Both the position numbers and the translations under genes were made by a program. The notes beneath the pieces were generated by a model. That model made no database searches and had not been told where the DNA came from. It saw only the letters and a program-made list of their open reading frames with translations. DNA of 64,000 nucleotides. Source: Hylemonella sp. GTDB lineage: Bacteria; Pseudomonadota; Gammaproteobacteria; Burkholderiales; Burkholderiaceae_C. The stretch spans positions 434,001 to 498,000 of the forward strand of contig NZ_JAPZSV010000003.1 in NCBI RefSeq assembly GCF_027532185.1, given 5' to 3'. Of the stretch, positions 54,804-64,000 are shown in pieces (within the stretch, counting starts at the first letter, position 1; the number at the start of each line of letters is the position of its first letter).

Positions 54804-56195
54804 TCAGCTGCCCGCCACCTTCATCCGGTTGATCAGGATCGAGCCCACGGTCTTGGCACCGTAGTTGTAGGCGTCGGCCCCTACGGCAGTGATGCCCATG
54901 AGCATGTCCTTCATATTGCCGGCGATGGTGATCTCCTGCACCGGGTAGGCGATGCGGCCCTTCTCCACCCAATAGCCGCTGGCGCCACGCGAGTAGTCGC
55001 CCGTCACGTAGTTCACGCCCTGACCCATGAGTTCGGTCACAAAAAGGCCCGTGCCCAGTTTCTGCAGCATGGCGTCGAGGTCGTCGCCCGGCTGCGTCTG
55101 GCGCGAGCTCAGGATCAGGTTGTGCGAACCACCGGCATTGCCCGTGGTCTTCATGCCCAGCTTGCGCGCCGAATAGCTGCTCAGGAAATAGCCCTGCACG
55201 CGACCGGCCTCGATGATCGAACGCGCCTGCACGCGCACGCCTTCCTCGTCGAAGGGCGAGCTGCCCTTGCCGCGCAGCAGGAAGGGATCCTCCAGCACAT
55301 CGATGTGGCCGGGCAGCACCTGCGTGCCCAGCGAGTCGAGCAGGAAGGAGCTCTTGCGGTAGAGCGCGCCACCGCTGAGCGCCTGCACCAGCGCGCCCAT
55401 CAGCCCGGCGGCCAGCGGAGATTCGAAGAGCACGGGCACTTCGCGCGTGCTGATCTTGCGCGCCTTGAGGCGGCTCAGCGCGCGTTCGGCGGCGTAACGG
55501 CCAATGGCTTCGGGCAGGGCCAGGTCTTCGGGGTGGCGGTGCGAGCTGTACCAGTAGTCGCGCTGCATGTCCTCGCCCTTGCCCGCGATGGGCGAGACCG
55601 AGATGGAGTGGCGCGAGCTGGCGTAGCCGCCGCGGAAACCCCGCGTGTGGGCGCTGAAGAAATGCGACTGCTGGGCCGAGACGGCTGCGCCCTCGCTGTT
55701 GGTGATGCGCTTGTCGGTCTGGAAGGCAGCGGCCTCGGTGGCACGTGCCAGCTCGGCGGCTTCTTCGCTGCGGATGGCCCAGGGATGGAAGAGGTCGAGC
55801 TCGCGCCCGGCCTCGTCGTGGCGCACGATGTCCTCGGCGTCGGGCAGACCGGCCACCGGGTCTTCGGCGGTGAAGCGCGCGATGTCGTAGGCGGCCTGCA
55901 CGGTCTGCTCGATCGCCGCGCGCGAGAAATCGGAGGTGCTGGCATTGCCACGCCGCTGGCCCAGGTAGACGGTGACGCCGAGGGACTTGTCGCGGTTGCG
56001 CTCCACGTTCTCCAGCTCGCCCTTGCGCACCGAGACGCTCAGGCCGCAGCCTTCGGAGGCCTCGGCCCCCGCATCGGTGGCACCGAGCTTCTTGGCGTGG
56101 GCCAGGGCGGCATCCACCAGTTCTTCAAAAGTGTCGCGGCTGTAGCTGAAACCGCTGTCAGCGCCGGTGTGGGCACGGGGATCGGGTTTGTTCAT
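54804..56195 (-). CDS. pmbA: TldE/PmbA family metalloprotease component
   Basis: 463 aa partner of TldD in a heterodimeric protease that matures microcin B17 and CcdA-like peptides in enterics. PmbA lacks the HExxxH site, and none is seen here. Family features are visible: the N-terminal VSVRKGELENVERNRDKSLGV split across strands, and the C-terminal GVNYVTGDYSRGASGYWVEKG. tldD is not in the window. It is divergent from darP. Confidence 0.93.
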   Translation of the reverse strand: MNKPDPRAHTGADSGFSYSRDTFEELVDAALAHAKKLGATDAGAEASEGCGLSVSVRKGELENVERNRDKSLGVTVYLGQRRGNASTSDFSRAAIEQTVQAAYDIARFTAEDPVAGLPDAEDIVRHDEAGRELDLFHPWAIRSEEAAELARATEAAAFQTDKRITNSEGAAVSAQQSHFFSAHTRGFRGGYASSRHSISVSPIAGKGEDMQRDYWYSSHRHPEDLALPEAIGRYAAERALSRLKARKISTREVPVLFESPLAAGLMGALVQALSGGALYRKSSFLLDSLGTQVLPGHIDVLEDPFLLRGKGSSPFDEEGVRVQARSIIEAGRVQGYFLSSYSARKLGMKTTGNAGGSHNLILSSRQTQPGDDLDAMLQKLGTGLFVTELMGQGVNYVTGDYSRGASGYWVEKGRIAYPVQEITIAGNMKDMLMGITAVGADAYNYGAKTVGSILINRMKVAGS

Positions 56196-56257
56196 GGCGA
56201 GGCTATGATACTTGCCCGTGCGCCTGGAAACGGCGCCTCCTCCAATATCCCCCAGAC

Positions 56258-56917
56258 ATGTCGCGCAAACCCAAAAAAGGCTATTACGTCAGAGGCCAGT
56301 TCGTCGCCGAAGGCAGCGAACTCGACCTGGAACTCAAGCGCGAGCTCAAGGGTGACGTGGACATCAGCCGTACCGACCTCAAGCGCGAAAGCACCGAGCT
56401 GCAGAAACTCGGTGAAGAGCTGCTGACGCTGCGCGCCGACCTCATGGAAAAGCTGGACCTGCCGGACAAGCTGGTCGACGCCCTGGCCGAAGCCAAGCGC
56501 ATCACCAACTTCGAGGGCAAGCGTCGCCAGATGCAGTATGTAGGCAAGCTCATGCGCCAGCTCGACCCCGAGGCACGCGAAGCCGCACGCGCCGCGCTGG
56601 TGGAACAACACATGCCCTCGGCCCGCGAGACCGCCCTGCTGCACACGGCCGAGCAATGGCGCGACCGACTGATCGCCAGCGATGACGCGCTGGCCCAGTG
56701 GATGGCTGACTTCCCGCAGACCGACAGCCAGCAACTGCGCGCCCTGGTGCGCCAGGCGCGCAAGGACGCCCCGCCCGTGGGCAAGGCCGAGGTGTCGCAG
56801 GGCCTGGCACCGCGCCAGGGCCGCGCCTACCGCGAGATCTTCCAGCTGGTGCGGGAGCTGCTCGCTGCCGTCGACGCGTCCGATGCTGAACACGCCCCCG
56901 AGAACCCCGATGAGTAA
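56258..56917 (+). CDS. darP: Ribosome biogenesis factor DarP (YjgA)
   Basis: 219 aa, helical. It assists late 50S assembly in enterics. The family N-terminus KRESTELQKLGEELLTL and the conserved RRQMQYVGKLMR are present, with the C-terminal LVREL helix. The stop overlaps the mog start by 8 bases, so the two are coupled. Confidence 0.92.
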   Translation: MSRKPKKGYYVRGQFVAEGSELDLELKRELKGDVDISRTDLKRESTELQKLGEELLTLRADLMEKLDLPDKLVDALAEAKRITNFEGKRRQMQYVGKLMRQLDPEAREAARAALVEQHMPSARETALLHTAEQWRDRLIASDDALAQWMADFPQTDSQQLRALVRQARKDAPPVGKAEVSQGLAPRQGRAYREIFQLVRELLAAVDASDAEHAPENPDE

Positions 56918-57503
56918 TTTCGACCCCCTCAAGATCGGCATCGTCTCCATCAGCGACCGCGCCTCCAGCGGCGTCTATGAAGACAAGGGCCTGCCCGCGC
57001 TACAGGACTGGCTCACGCGTGCCCTCAGGAACCCCATCACCTTCGAACCACGGCTCATCCCCGACGAGCAGGCACGCATCAGCGCCACGCTGATCGAGCT
57101 GGTCGATGCCGGCTGTTCGCTGGTGCTCACCACCGGTGGCACCGGCCCGGCCCTGCGCGACGTCACGCCCGAGGCCACGCTGGCCGTGGCGCACAAGGAG
57201 ATGCCGGGTTTCGGCGAGCAGATGCGCCAGATCAGCCTGAAGTTCGTGCCGACCGCCATCCTCTCGCGCCAGGTGGCCGTGATCCGCGACAAATCGCTGA
57301 TCATCAACCTGCCGGGCCAGCCCAAGTCCATCCAGGAAACGCTCGAAGGACTCAAGGATGCCGAGGGCAAATCGGTGGTGGCGGGCATCTTCGCGGCGGT
57401 GCCCTACTGCGTGGACCTGATCGGTGGCCCCTACATGGAAACCAACGACGAGGTCTGCAAGGCCTTCCGTCCCAAGTCAGCCATCCGCGCACCCAGGGCC
57501 TGA
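56910..57503 (+). CDS. mog: Molybdopterin adenylyltransferase
   Basis: MogA-type enzyme that adenylates molybdopterin before molybdenum insertion, and so supplies the cofactor of NasA. 197 aa from the ATG at 56910 (MSNFDPLKIGIVSISDRASSG). The TTGGTGPALRDVTPEA motif is the MPT/ATP-binding loop. LPGQPKSIQETLEGL fits the family. Confidence 0.95.
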   Translation: MSNFDPLKIGIVSISDRASSGVYEDKGLPALQDWLTRALRNPITFEPRLIPDEQARISATLIELVDAGCSLVLTTGGTGPALRDVTPEATLAVAHKEMPGFGEQMRQISLKFVPTAILSRQVAVIRDKSLIINLPGQPKSIQETLEGLKDAEGKSVVAGIFAAVPYCVDLIGGPYMETNDEVCKAFRPKSAIRAPRA

Positions 57504-57509
57504 ACTCCT

Positions 57510-58382
57510 GTGCCCCTGACGCACCTGCTGCTCGCCCTGGCCGTGGTCGCGGTCTGGGGCAGCAATTTCGTCGTCATCAAGTTCGGCCTCACCGAGCTGC
57601 CGCCCCTGTTGCTGGCCACGATGCGCTTTGCGCTCAGCGCCCTGCCCTGGCTTTTCTTCATCCGCCGACCCGCCGTGGCCTGGCGCTACCTCGTGGGCTA
57701 CGGCGTGCTCATGGGCTTCATGTTCGGTCTGCTCTTCCTGTCCATGCGCAGCGACGTGACGCCGGGCCTGGCCTCGCTGCTCATGCAGTCCCAGGTCTTC
57801 ATGACGCTGCTGCTCGTGGCCTGGCTGCAGCACGAGCGCATGCCGCGTATCCAGTTCGCCGGCCTGAGCCTGGCCACCACGGGCTTTGCGCTGATCGCCT
57901 GGGCTGGATTCACGCAGGCGCACGACGTCACGCCGCTGGGCCTGGGTCTCGCACTGAGCGGCGCCTTCTGCTGGGCCTGCGCCAACGTGGTCTCACGCAG
58001 CATCGGCAAGGTCGACATGCTGGGCTTCATGGTCTGGAGCTCGATCTTTGCCGTGCCGCCCCTGCTGGTGCTGAGCCTGAGCTTCGAAGGCGTGGCTGCC
58101 ATCACCGAGGCGCTGCCACGCGCCAGCCTGGCCGCCTGGGCGGCCATGCTCTGGCAGGCCCTGGGCAACACACTGTTCGGATTTGGCGCCTGGGGCTGGC
58201 TGCTGGCGCGGCACCCGGCCGCCACCATCACGCCCCTGGCGCTGCTGATCCCGGTCTTCGGCATGGGTAGCTCGGCGCTGATCCTGGGTGAACCGCTGCA
58301 GGCCTGGAAGCTGGGCGCGGCGGCGCTGGTGATGGCCGGACTAGCGGTCAGCGTGCTGGGCGCGCGGTGGCGCGCCCGTTGA
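57510..58382 (+). CDS. EamA/DMT-superfamily transporter
   Basis: 290 aa with ten hydrophobic helices in two EamA repeats (about 5-135 and 145-285). Sequence features are AVWGSNFVVIKFGL at the start and the second-repeat LALLIPVFGMGSSALILGEPL. The start is GTG at 57510, with no clear ribosome site. The substrate is unknown; the family exports amino acids and other small metabolites. It lies 6 bases after mog. Confidence 0.88.
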   Translation: MPLTHLLLALAVVAVWGSNFVVIKFGLTELPPLLLATMRFALSALPWLFFIRRPAVAWRYLVGYGVLMGFMFGLLFLSMRSDVTPGLASLLMQSQVFMTLLLVAWLQHERMPRIQFAGLSLATTGFALIAWAGFTQAHDVTPLGLGLALSGAFCWACANVVSRSIGKVDMLGFMVWSSIFAVPPLLVLSLSFEGVAAITEALPRASLAAWAAMLWQALGNTLFGFGAWGWLLARHPAATITPLALLIPVFGMGSSALILGEPLQAWKLGAAALVMAGLAVSVLGARWRAR

Positions 58383-59156
58383 TCACTTGCCGATCAGCTG
58401 GTTGAGCTTGTCTTTTTCGAACTGCTCTTCGCGCGCCGCATCGCAGGGCACGCAGTCGGCAGCGGCCTTGCTGGTCGAGAGCTTCTCGATGGCCTGCCAG
58501 AGCAGCGCGATCTGGTGCTCGTGGCCTGAGGCGTTGTCGACCAGACCGCGCAAGGCCTGGCTCAGCGGATCATCTTCCAGCGTGATGCCGTAAGCCGTGA
58601 ACTTCTTTTCCGGCGCGGTCACGTCGGCGCTCTGCCCTTCCTTGGACGGAATGATGCGCGCCGGAATACCCACCGCCGTGGCGCCCGCGGGCACGGGCTT
58701 GATCACCACGGCATTGCTGCCGATCTTGGCGCCGTCACCCACCTCGAAGCCGCCCAGCACCTTGGCGCCCGCGCTCACCACCACGTCCTTGCCCAGCGTG
58801 GGATGGCGCTTGGTGCCCTTGTAGAGCGAGGTACCGCCCAGCGTGACACCGTGGTAGATGGTGCAGCCATCGCCCACCTCGGCCGTCTCGCCGATGACCA
58901 CGCCCATGCCATGGTCGATGAAGACGCGCTGCCCGATCCTGGCGCCCGGGTGGATCTCGATGCCCGTGAGCCAGCGGCTCATGTGCGAGATGAAACGCCC
59001 CAGCCACTTCAGGCCGTGCGTCCAGCACCAGTGGCCCCAGCGGTGCATCACGATGGCGTGCAGACCCGGATAGCAGGTCAGCACCTCCCAGGCGCTGCGC
59101 GCGGCCGGGTCACGGTCGAGGATGCACTGGATGTCGGAGCGAAGGCGGGCAAACAT
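58383..59156 (-). CDS. cysE: Serine O-acetyltransferase
   Basis: Makes O-acetylserine for cysteine synthesis. 257 aa from the ATG at 59154-59156 ([13 protein letters not shown]). The left-handed beta-helix shows the catalytic Asp/His region [20 protein letters not shown] and hexapeptide repeats through [16 protein letters not shown]. The C-terminal 60 residues extend past the core and contain a CVPC pair, unlike short CysE. It follows trmJ by 10 bases. Confidence 0.94.
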   Translation of the reverse strand: MFARLRSDIQCILDRDPAARSAWEVLTCYPGLHAIVMHRWGHWCWTHGLKWLGRFISHMSRWLTGIEIHPGARIGQRVFIDHGMGVVIGETAEVGDGCTIYHGVTLGGTSLYKGTKRHPTLGKDVVVSAGAKVLGGFEVGDGAKIGSNAVVIKPVPAGATAVGIPARIIPSKEGQSADVTAPEKKFTAYGITLEDDPLSQALRGLVDNASGHEHQIALLWQAIEKLSTSKAAADCVPCDAAREEQFEKDKLNQLIGK

Positions 59157-59166
59157 GGGAGCTAGT

Positions 59167-59937
59167 CTAGCGCTTGGCACGAGACGCTGTTTCCAGCATG
59201 GCCTTGGCAACACCTCTGAGGATATGGACTTCCTCCTGGGTCAGTTGCGCACGGTTGAACAAGGCGTTGAGGCGCGGCATGAGTTTCTTGGGCGCCTGCG
59301 GGTCGAGGAAATCCACCGCTACCAGGGCCTGCTCCAGATGCGCCAGCAGGCCGGCCAGCTGGGGCGCGTCGGCCCGCACGGGCGGGGCCGTGGCCTCCTG
59401 CACCGCAAAACCGCCCAGGGCCATCCGCCATTCGTAGGCGATGAGCTGCACGGCCGCGGCCAGGTTGAGCGAGCCGAAGGTCGGGTTGGTCGGGATGCTG
59501 AGACAGGTGTGGCAACGGTACACGTCTTCGTTGCGCATGCCGAAGCGTTCGGACCCGAAGAGAAACGCCACGCCCTGCGCGCCCGCCTCGGGTGTGGCCG
59601 TCTGGGCCAGCTGGGCGAAGTGCTCGCGCGGCGCGCGCGTGGGCGGTCCGAAGTCGCGCGGGGTCATGGCCGTGGCGCACAGATGCGTCATGCCCTCCAG
59701 CGCCTCATCGAGGGTCTCGACGATGCGGGCTTTCTCCAGCACATCGTTGGCACCGCTGGCGCGTTCGATCGTTTCCTGGCGCCGCAGCACATTGGCCCAG
59801 CGCGGCGCCACCAGCACCAGTTCATCAAAGCCCATGACCTTGAGCGCCCGCGCCGCCGCGCCCACATTGCCGGCATGGCTGGTCTGGATCAGGACGAAGC
59901 GGGTGCGGAATCCGGGGCTGGACGGGTCGGTTTGCAT
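59167..59937 (-). CDS. trmJ: tRNA (cytidine/uridine-2'-O-)-methyltransferase TrmJ
   Basis: SPOUT methyltransferase for position 32 of tRNAs. 256 aa, with [18 protein letters not shown] at the start and the SAM-knot motifs [15 protein letters not shown] and [14 protein letters not shown]. The ATG is at 59935-59937. A TTG one codon upstream is not needed. It is co-transcribed with cysE and divergent from suhB. Confidence 0.93.
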   Translation of the reverse strand: MQTDPSSPGFRTRFVLIQTSHAGNVGAAARALKVMGFDELVLVAPRWANVLRRQETIERASGANDVLEKARIVETLDEALEGMTHLCATAMTPRDFGPPTRAPREHFAQLAQTATPEAGAQGVAFLFGSERFGMRNEDVYRCHTCLSIPTNPTFGSLNLAAAVQLIAYEWRMALGGFAVQEATAPPVRADAPQLAGLLAHLEQALVAVDFLDPQAPKKLMPRLNALFNRAQLTQEEVHILRGVAKAMLETASRAKR

Positions 59938-59956
59938 CAAAAACAGGCAAGACGGG

Positions 59957-60003
59957 TAGAATCTCGTCTATTGTCGCCGCCCGCATCGCCGGACGGCGTT
60001 TTT
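59957..60003 (+). promoter_or_regulatory. Candidate suhB promoter -10 with leader attenuator hairpin
   Basis: TAGAAT at 59957-59962 is a plausible -10 (TTGCAT at 59932, spacer 19, weak). Shortly after, CGCCG (59975-59979) and CGGCG (59994-59998) flank a short loop and are followed by TTTTT. A terminator-like hairpin would form at the very start of the suhB mRNA. Confidence 0.4.
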
Positions 60004-60061
60004 GTTCTTCGCTCACCGGGGGACGCGGCATGTTCGCGGCCCCCTCAACGCCTCACAATTT

Positions 60062-60976
60062 ATGTCGTCCCCCAATCTGCACCCCATGCTCAACGTGGCC
60101 ATCAAGGCCGCCCGCGCCGCCGGCGCCATCATCAACCGCGCCGCTCTCGATGTCGAATCGGTGCGCGTCTCGCAGAAACAGGTGAACGACTTTGTGACCG
60201 AGGTCGACCACGCCAGCGAAGAAGCCATCATCGACACCCTGCTCACCGCCTACCCGGGCCACGGCATCTGGGGTGAAGAAACGGGCCGCACGCGCGGCGC
60301 CAAGGATTCAGACCACGTCTGGATCATCGACCCGCTGGACGGCACCACCAACTTCATCCACGGCTTCCCGGTCTATTGCGTGAGCATCGCGCTCACCGTC
60401 AAGGGCAAGGTCGAGCAGGCCGTGGTCTACGACCCCACCCGCAACGACCTCTTCACCGCCACCAAGGGCCGGGGCGCCTTCCTCAACGAGCGCCGCATCC
60501 GTGTGAGCAAGCGCACCCAGCTCTCGCAAAGCCTGATCTCCACCGGCTTCCCCTTCCGCAAGGGCGACAACTTCCAGGCCTACCTGGCCATGATGGGCGA
60601 GGTCATGCAACGCACCGCCGGCCTGCGCCGCCCCGGTGCCGCCGCGCTGGACCTGGCCTATGTGGCTGCGGGTTTCACCGACGGTTTCTTCGAGACCGGC
60701 CTGAGCCCCTGGGACGTGGCCGCAGGCTCGCTGCTGGTCACCGAGGCCGGCGGCCTGGTGGGCAACTTCACCGGTGAGCCCGAGTTCATGGAACACAAGG
60801 AATGCCTGGCCGGCAACCCGCGCATCTACGGCCAGCTCGTGCCCATCCTGCACAAGTACAGCAAGTTTGCCGGTGCCGGTGAAAAAGCCCAGGCGCGCCA
60901 GAACGCCGAGAAGCTCACGCTGTCCGGCAACAGCAGCGAAGCCGGCGACGAGCGGGATCAGGGCAACTTCGAGTAA
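60062..60976 (+). CDS. suhB: Inositol-1-monophosphatase SuhB
   Basis: 304 aa Mg-dependent phosphatase of the IMPase family. In enterics SuhB is also part of the rRNA antitermination complex with NusA. Metal-site motifs are EETG (residue about 77) and [11 protein letters not shown] (near 95), with [17 protein letters not shown] near the C-terminus. The start at ATG 60062 gives [18 protein letters not shown]. The ATG at 60086 is the alternative. The last 35 residues are a polar tail. Confidence 0.94.
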   Translation: MSSPNLHPMLNVAIKAARAAGAIINRAALDVESVRVSQKQVNDFVTEVDHASEEAIIDTLLTAYPGHGIWGEETGRTRGAKDSDHVWIIDPLDGTTNFIHGFPVYCVSIALTVKGKVEQAVVYDPTRNDLFTATKGRGAFLNERRIRVSKRTQLSQSLISTGFPFRKGDNFQAYLAMMGEVMQRTAGLRRPGAAALDLAYVAAGFTDGFFETGLSPWDVAAGSLLVTEAGGLVGNFTGEPEFMEHKECLAGNPRIYGQLVPILHKYSKFAGAGEKAQARQNAEKLTLSGNSSEAGDERDQGNFE

Positions 60977-61000
60977 GTCCGCCGTCCCAGGTCGCGCGAG

Positions 61001-63973
61001 CTAGGCGGGGATCACCGTGTGCCCGAGCGGCCCCGGCCGTCCGAACAGATAGCCCTGGAACACGGTGCAGCCGTTGTCCAGCAGGAACTGGCGCTGCCCC
61101 TCGCTCTCCACCCCCTCGGCCACGGCCTGCAGCTCCATGCTCTGGGCCAGGGCGAGGATGGTGCGCACGATGGCCGCGTCGTTCGGATCGGTCAGCACGT
61201 CGCGCACAAAGCCCTGGTCGATCTTGAGCTGGTCCAGCGGCAGGCGCTTGAGGTAGCTCAGCGATGAGTAGCCGGTGCCGAAGTCGTCCAGCGCAAAGCG
61301 CACGCCGCGCTCGCGCAGCGCCCCCATCTTGCGGATCGCGTCCTCCACGTCGGAGATCAGCACGCTCTCGGTGAGTTCGAGCTTGAGGCGCTGCGGGTCG
61401 GCGCCCGTCTCCTCCAGCACGGCCTGCACCTGGGCCACGAAGTCGTTCTGGCGGAACTGGCGCGCGCTCACATTGACCGCCAGGCTCAGCTCGCGCGTGG
61501 CCGGCTCACCGGCCCAGGCCACGAGCTGGCGGCAGGCCGTGCGCAGCACCCACTGGCCGATGTTCAGGATCAGGCCGCTCTGCTCGGCCAGGGCGATGAA
61601 CTCGGCCGGCGACACCAGGCCGCGCCGCGGATGGCGCCAGCGCAGCAAGGCCTCGTAGCCCAGGATGCGGCTACGCCCGTCGACCACGGGCTGGTAGTGC
61701 AGCAGCAGCTCGTCGCGCTGCAGGCCCGTGCGCAGGTCGGCGTCGAGCGCCGCGCGCGCGAGCACGGTGGCCTGCATCTGCGGATCGAAGAAGCGCAGGG
61801 TGTTGCGCCCGGCCGCCTTGGCCTGGTACATGGCCACATCGGCACGCTTGAGCAGCTCGTCCACACCCAGGATGGCGCCCGAGAACAGCGTGATACCGAT
61901 GCTGGGCGAACTGTTGTGCTCGCGACCGACCAGCTCGTAGGGCGCGTTGAGGCGCTTGAGGATCTTCTCGGCCACCAGCTCGGCCTGGCGCGCGGCATCG
62001 GTGTCGCTCTCGTTGAGGTCTTCGAGCATCACCACGAACTCGTCGCCGCCAAAGCGCGCGGCCGTGTCACCCTCGCGCAGGCAGGACACCAGGCGCAGCG
62101 CCACCTGTTCGAGCAGCAGGTCGCCCACATCGTGGCCCAGGGTGTCGTTGAGGTCCTTGAAATTGTCCAGGTCGATGAAGAGCAGCGCACCATAGCGTTT
62201 GCTGCGCGCGCTCGTGACCTGGGCGTGGGCCAGCCGGTCCATCAGCAGGCGGCGGTTGGGCAGGCCCGTCAGCGTGTCGTAGAAGGCCAGGCGCTGGGTC
62301 TCGTCTTCGGCGCGCTTGCGCTTGCTGATGTCACGCCCGATGCCGCGGTAGCCCTTGAAGACGCCGCGCTCGTCGAAGAAAGGCGCCCCGCTCACGGCGA
62401 CCCAGTAGGTCTGGCCTTCAGCGTCCAGGCGCTGCATCTCCAGATCGCGGAAGGGCTGGTGCGATTCGAGCACCCGGCGGTGCAGGGCCCAGTCCTCCTC
62501 GCTCAGGTTCATGGCCCCGAGCTCCCAGCGCGTCTTGCCGATGCTGTCAGCCTGGGTCATGATGGACTTGCCCTCGCGGTAGCCCGCAAAGCTCGTGAAG
62601 CGGAACTGCGCGTCGGTTTCCCAGTACCAGTCGGACGACAGGTCGGTGAGGCTGCGGAAGCGGGACTCGCTCTCCTGCAGGCGCTGCTCGGCCAGCTTGC
62701 TCTCGGTGATGTCACGCACCGCGCCATACGAGGCCAGCTTGCCGTCGGCCTCGCGCACCGTGACCGAATTGCCGCGCACCCAGCGGGTGCCGCCCCCGGG
62801 CTGGCGCACGCGGAACTCGTGCTGCCAGACCCCACCGTCATGATGCGAGGCGCGCATGGACTCGAACAGCGCGGGCATGTCCTCGGGCTCGATCGACGCG
62901 AACAGCGTACGCGCATCTTGCCGTACCGCCTCAGGTCGGACGTGGAACATGCTGCGCACGCTTTCGTTGATGAAAGGAAAGCTCACATGGCCGTCGTCGC
63001 GCTGCTGGTACTGGAACAGCACGTCCGGCACGCGGCTGGTGAGCTTCTCGATGAACTCCAGCTTGTCCTGCAGTGCGCTGGTAGCCTGGCGCTCGGCGGT
63101 GATGTCCTGGATCACGCCAAAGTCGATGGGCTCACCCCGGGCGTTGAACTGGCGGTGCAGACTGGAGCGCAGCCACACCTGCGCACCGTCGACGCGGAAG
63201 GCGCGGTATTCGAAAGGTACGCCCCGCATCGCGAGACGCTCTTCGCTGAACATGGCCAAGTCATCCGGGTGGATGGATCGCCGGGCCTGCTCGCTGCTCA
63301 TCACCGACGTGCTGTCCGGGTCCAGGCCACGGATCATGCGCAAGCCCTTGGACCAGACGATCGTCTGCCCATCCGGCGAGGCGATCCAGTAACCAACGCC
63401 GGCCAGGCGCTCGGTCAGTTCATGCAGGGCCAGCTGCTGGCTCAGCTGCTCGTTGGCTTGCGCCAGCGCCAGCTCGCCCGCGCGCAAGGACTCCTCGGCC
63501 ATGCGCTCGATCGTGACGTCCTTGACGTACATCAGGATGTGCTTCTCGCCCGCCACATCGATCAGGGTGCCGTTGAGACGCACCAGGCGCTTGCCCTTGT
63601 CCTTGAAGGAGACGATGACGTCCTGGTCCCGCAGACGGCCGCTGACCCTGAGCTCGGCCAGGGCCGCGTCGCGGGTGTCGTGATCCGACCAATAGCCGAT
63701 CTCCACCACCGTGTGGCCGATGACCTCGTCGCGCGTGAACCCTGTGAGCGCCAGCCACTCGCGATTGACGTCAACGATCAGGCCGTCTTCCAGGCGCGAC
63801 AGGCCGATGGCCTCGGGGCTTTCGTCGAAAGCGGCCGTGAACAGCTGCTCCGTGTGGCGACGCTGGCGCTCCAGCAACTCCCAGTCCCGCTCGCGCAGCT
63901 GCAGGCGTGCCTCGGCCTCACGCAACTGTGCGCGCAGTCGTTCCAGCTCACCCTTGTCGTCTGAAGAACCCAT
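61001..63973 (-). CDS. PAS-GGDEF-EAL protein (cyclic-di-GMP turnover)
   Basis: 990 aa soluble sensor. An N-terminal coiled coil (1-45) precedes about four PAS/PAC units (roughly 45-160, 185-290, 305-415 and 430-545, each ending in a D-I-T/D-V-T-type PAC edge). A GGDEF domain follows with intact RFGGDEF near residue 641. The EAL domain has YEALLRW near 774 and catalytic segments ELTES, DDFGTGYSS and AEGVES. Both active sites look complete, so it may make and break c-di-GMP. The signal is unknown; no membrane segment is seen. The 27 bases after its start to the window end hold nothing recognisable. Confidence 0.93.
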   Translation of the reverse strand: MGSSDDKGELERLRAQLREAEARLQLRERDWELLERQRRHTEQLFTAAFDESPEAIGLSRLEDGLIVDVNREWLALTGFTRDEVIGHTVVEIGYWSDHDTRDAALAELRVSGRLRDQDVIVSFKDKGKRLVRLNGTLIDVAGEKHILMYVKDVTIERMAEESLRAGELALAQANEQLSQQLALHELTERLAGVGYWIASPDGQTIVWSKGLRMIRGLDPDSTSVMSSEQARRSIHPDDLAMFSEERLAMRGVPFEYRAFRVDGAQVWLRSSLHRQFNARGEPIDFGVIQDITAERQATSALQDKLEFIEKLTSRVPDVLFQYQQRDDGHVSFPFINESVRSMFHVRPEAVRQDARTLFASIEPEDMPALFESMRASHHDGGVWQHEFRVRQPGGGTRWVRGNSVTVREADGKLASYGAVRDITESKLAEQRLQESESRFRSLTDLSSDWYWETDAQFRFTSFAGYREGKSIMTQADSIGKTRWELGAMNLSEEDWALHRRVLESHQPFRDLEMQRLDAEGQTYWVAVSGAPFFDERGVFKGYRGIGRDISKRKRAEDETQRLAFYDTLTGLPNRRLLMDRLAHAQVTSARSKRYGALLFIDLDNFKDLNDTLGHDVGDLLLEQVALRLVSCLREGDTAARFGGDEFVVMLEDLNESDTDAARQAELVAEKILKRLNAPYELVGREHNSSPSIGITLFSGAILGVDELLKRADVAMYQAKAAGRNTLRFFDPQMQATVLARAALDADLRTGLQRDELLLHYQPVVDGRSRILGYEALLRWRHPRRGLVSPAEFIALAEQSGLILNIGQWVLRTACRQLVAWAGEPATRELSLAVNVSARQFRQNDFVAQVQAVLEETGADPQRLKLELTESVLISDVEDAIRKMGALRERGVRFALDDFGTGYSSLSYLKRLPLDQLKIDQGFVRDVLTDPNDAAIVRTILALAQSMELQAVAEGVESEGQRQFLLDNGCTVFQGYLFGRPGPLGHTVIPA

Positions 63974-64000
63974 GTGTATCGATGCGCACGGCTCGCCGCC

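Noticed and set aside
1-64000. CRISPR array, prophage, insertion sequence or integrase
   Set aside because: No regularly spaced direct repeats, transposase, integrase or phage structural genes were seen on either strand.

Overview
This window is a chromosomal segment of a high-GC betaproteobacterium, most likely of the family Comamonadaceae (inference). The reasons are the nuoA-nuoL order followed by tRNA-Leu(GAG), secG and tpiA, a C-rich palindromic repeat family between genes, tripartite tricarboxylate transporter (Bug/TctC) binding proteins, and the gene set as a whole. There is no rRNA, CRISPR array, phage or recognisable insertion sequence.

Layout. 1-9990 (minus): respiratory complex I, nuoA to nuoL, with nuoL cut by the window edge. 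10047-15131 (minus): tRNA-Leu, secG, tpiA, a quinone oxidoreductase, pnp and rpsO. 15295-17712: aminotransferase, small heat-shock protein and a probable HEPN-like protein. 17737-18792: tsaD. 18839-24890 (minus): an operon headed by a TPP riboswitch that encodes a LuxE-like acyl-protein synthetase, a LuxC-like acyl-CoA reductase, a NitT/TauT-type ABC importer and a short-chain dehydrogenase. 25013-43137: a nitrate-assimilation region with a NIT-ANTAR antiterminator, nitrate ABC transporter, a phosphatase-kinase fusion, nirB, nirD, nasA and cobA, plus two proteins with PilJ/NarX-like nitrate-box motifs. 30745-31554 holds a HARE-HTH/Mrr-type nuclease gene broken by one stop codon. 44055-46279: flavoprotein, rpsU and yqeY. 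46300-54737: an aldarate (glucarate/galactarate) catabolic cluster with a GntR regulator. 54804-63973: housekeeping genes (pmbA, darP, mog, cysE, trmJ, suhB), an EamA transporter and a PAS-GGDEF-EAL protein.

How the parts work together. The two nitrate transcription units carry the same control stack on the plus strand: a sigma-54 (-24/-12) promoter, two hexaloop hairpins with A at position 1 and G at position 4, and a terminator whose left arm overlaps the second hairpin. The NIT-ANTAR protein encoded next to them is the obvious reader of those RNAs. CobA supplies the siroheme precursor for NirB. The aldarate genes form a full route from galactarate or glucarate to 2-oxoglutarate: GarD or GudD, then KdgD, then a semialdehyde dehydrogenase.

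The most unusual element is the TPP-riboswitch operon. It pairs a thiamin-family importer with a complete carboxylate-to-aldehyde-to-alcohol set (LuxE, LuxC, SDR) and has no luciferase genes. I infer salvage of an oxidised (carboxylated) thiamin precursor or breakdown product. That function is not proven by sequence alone.
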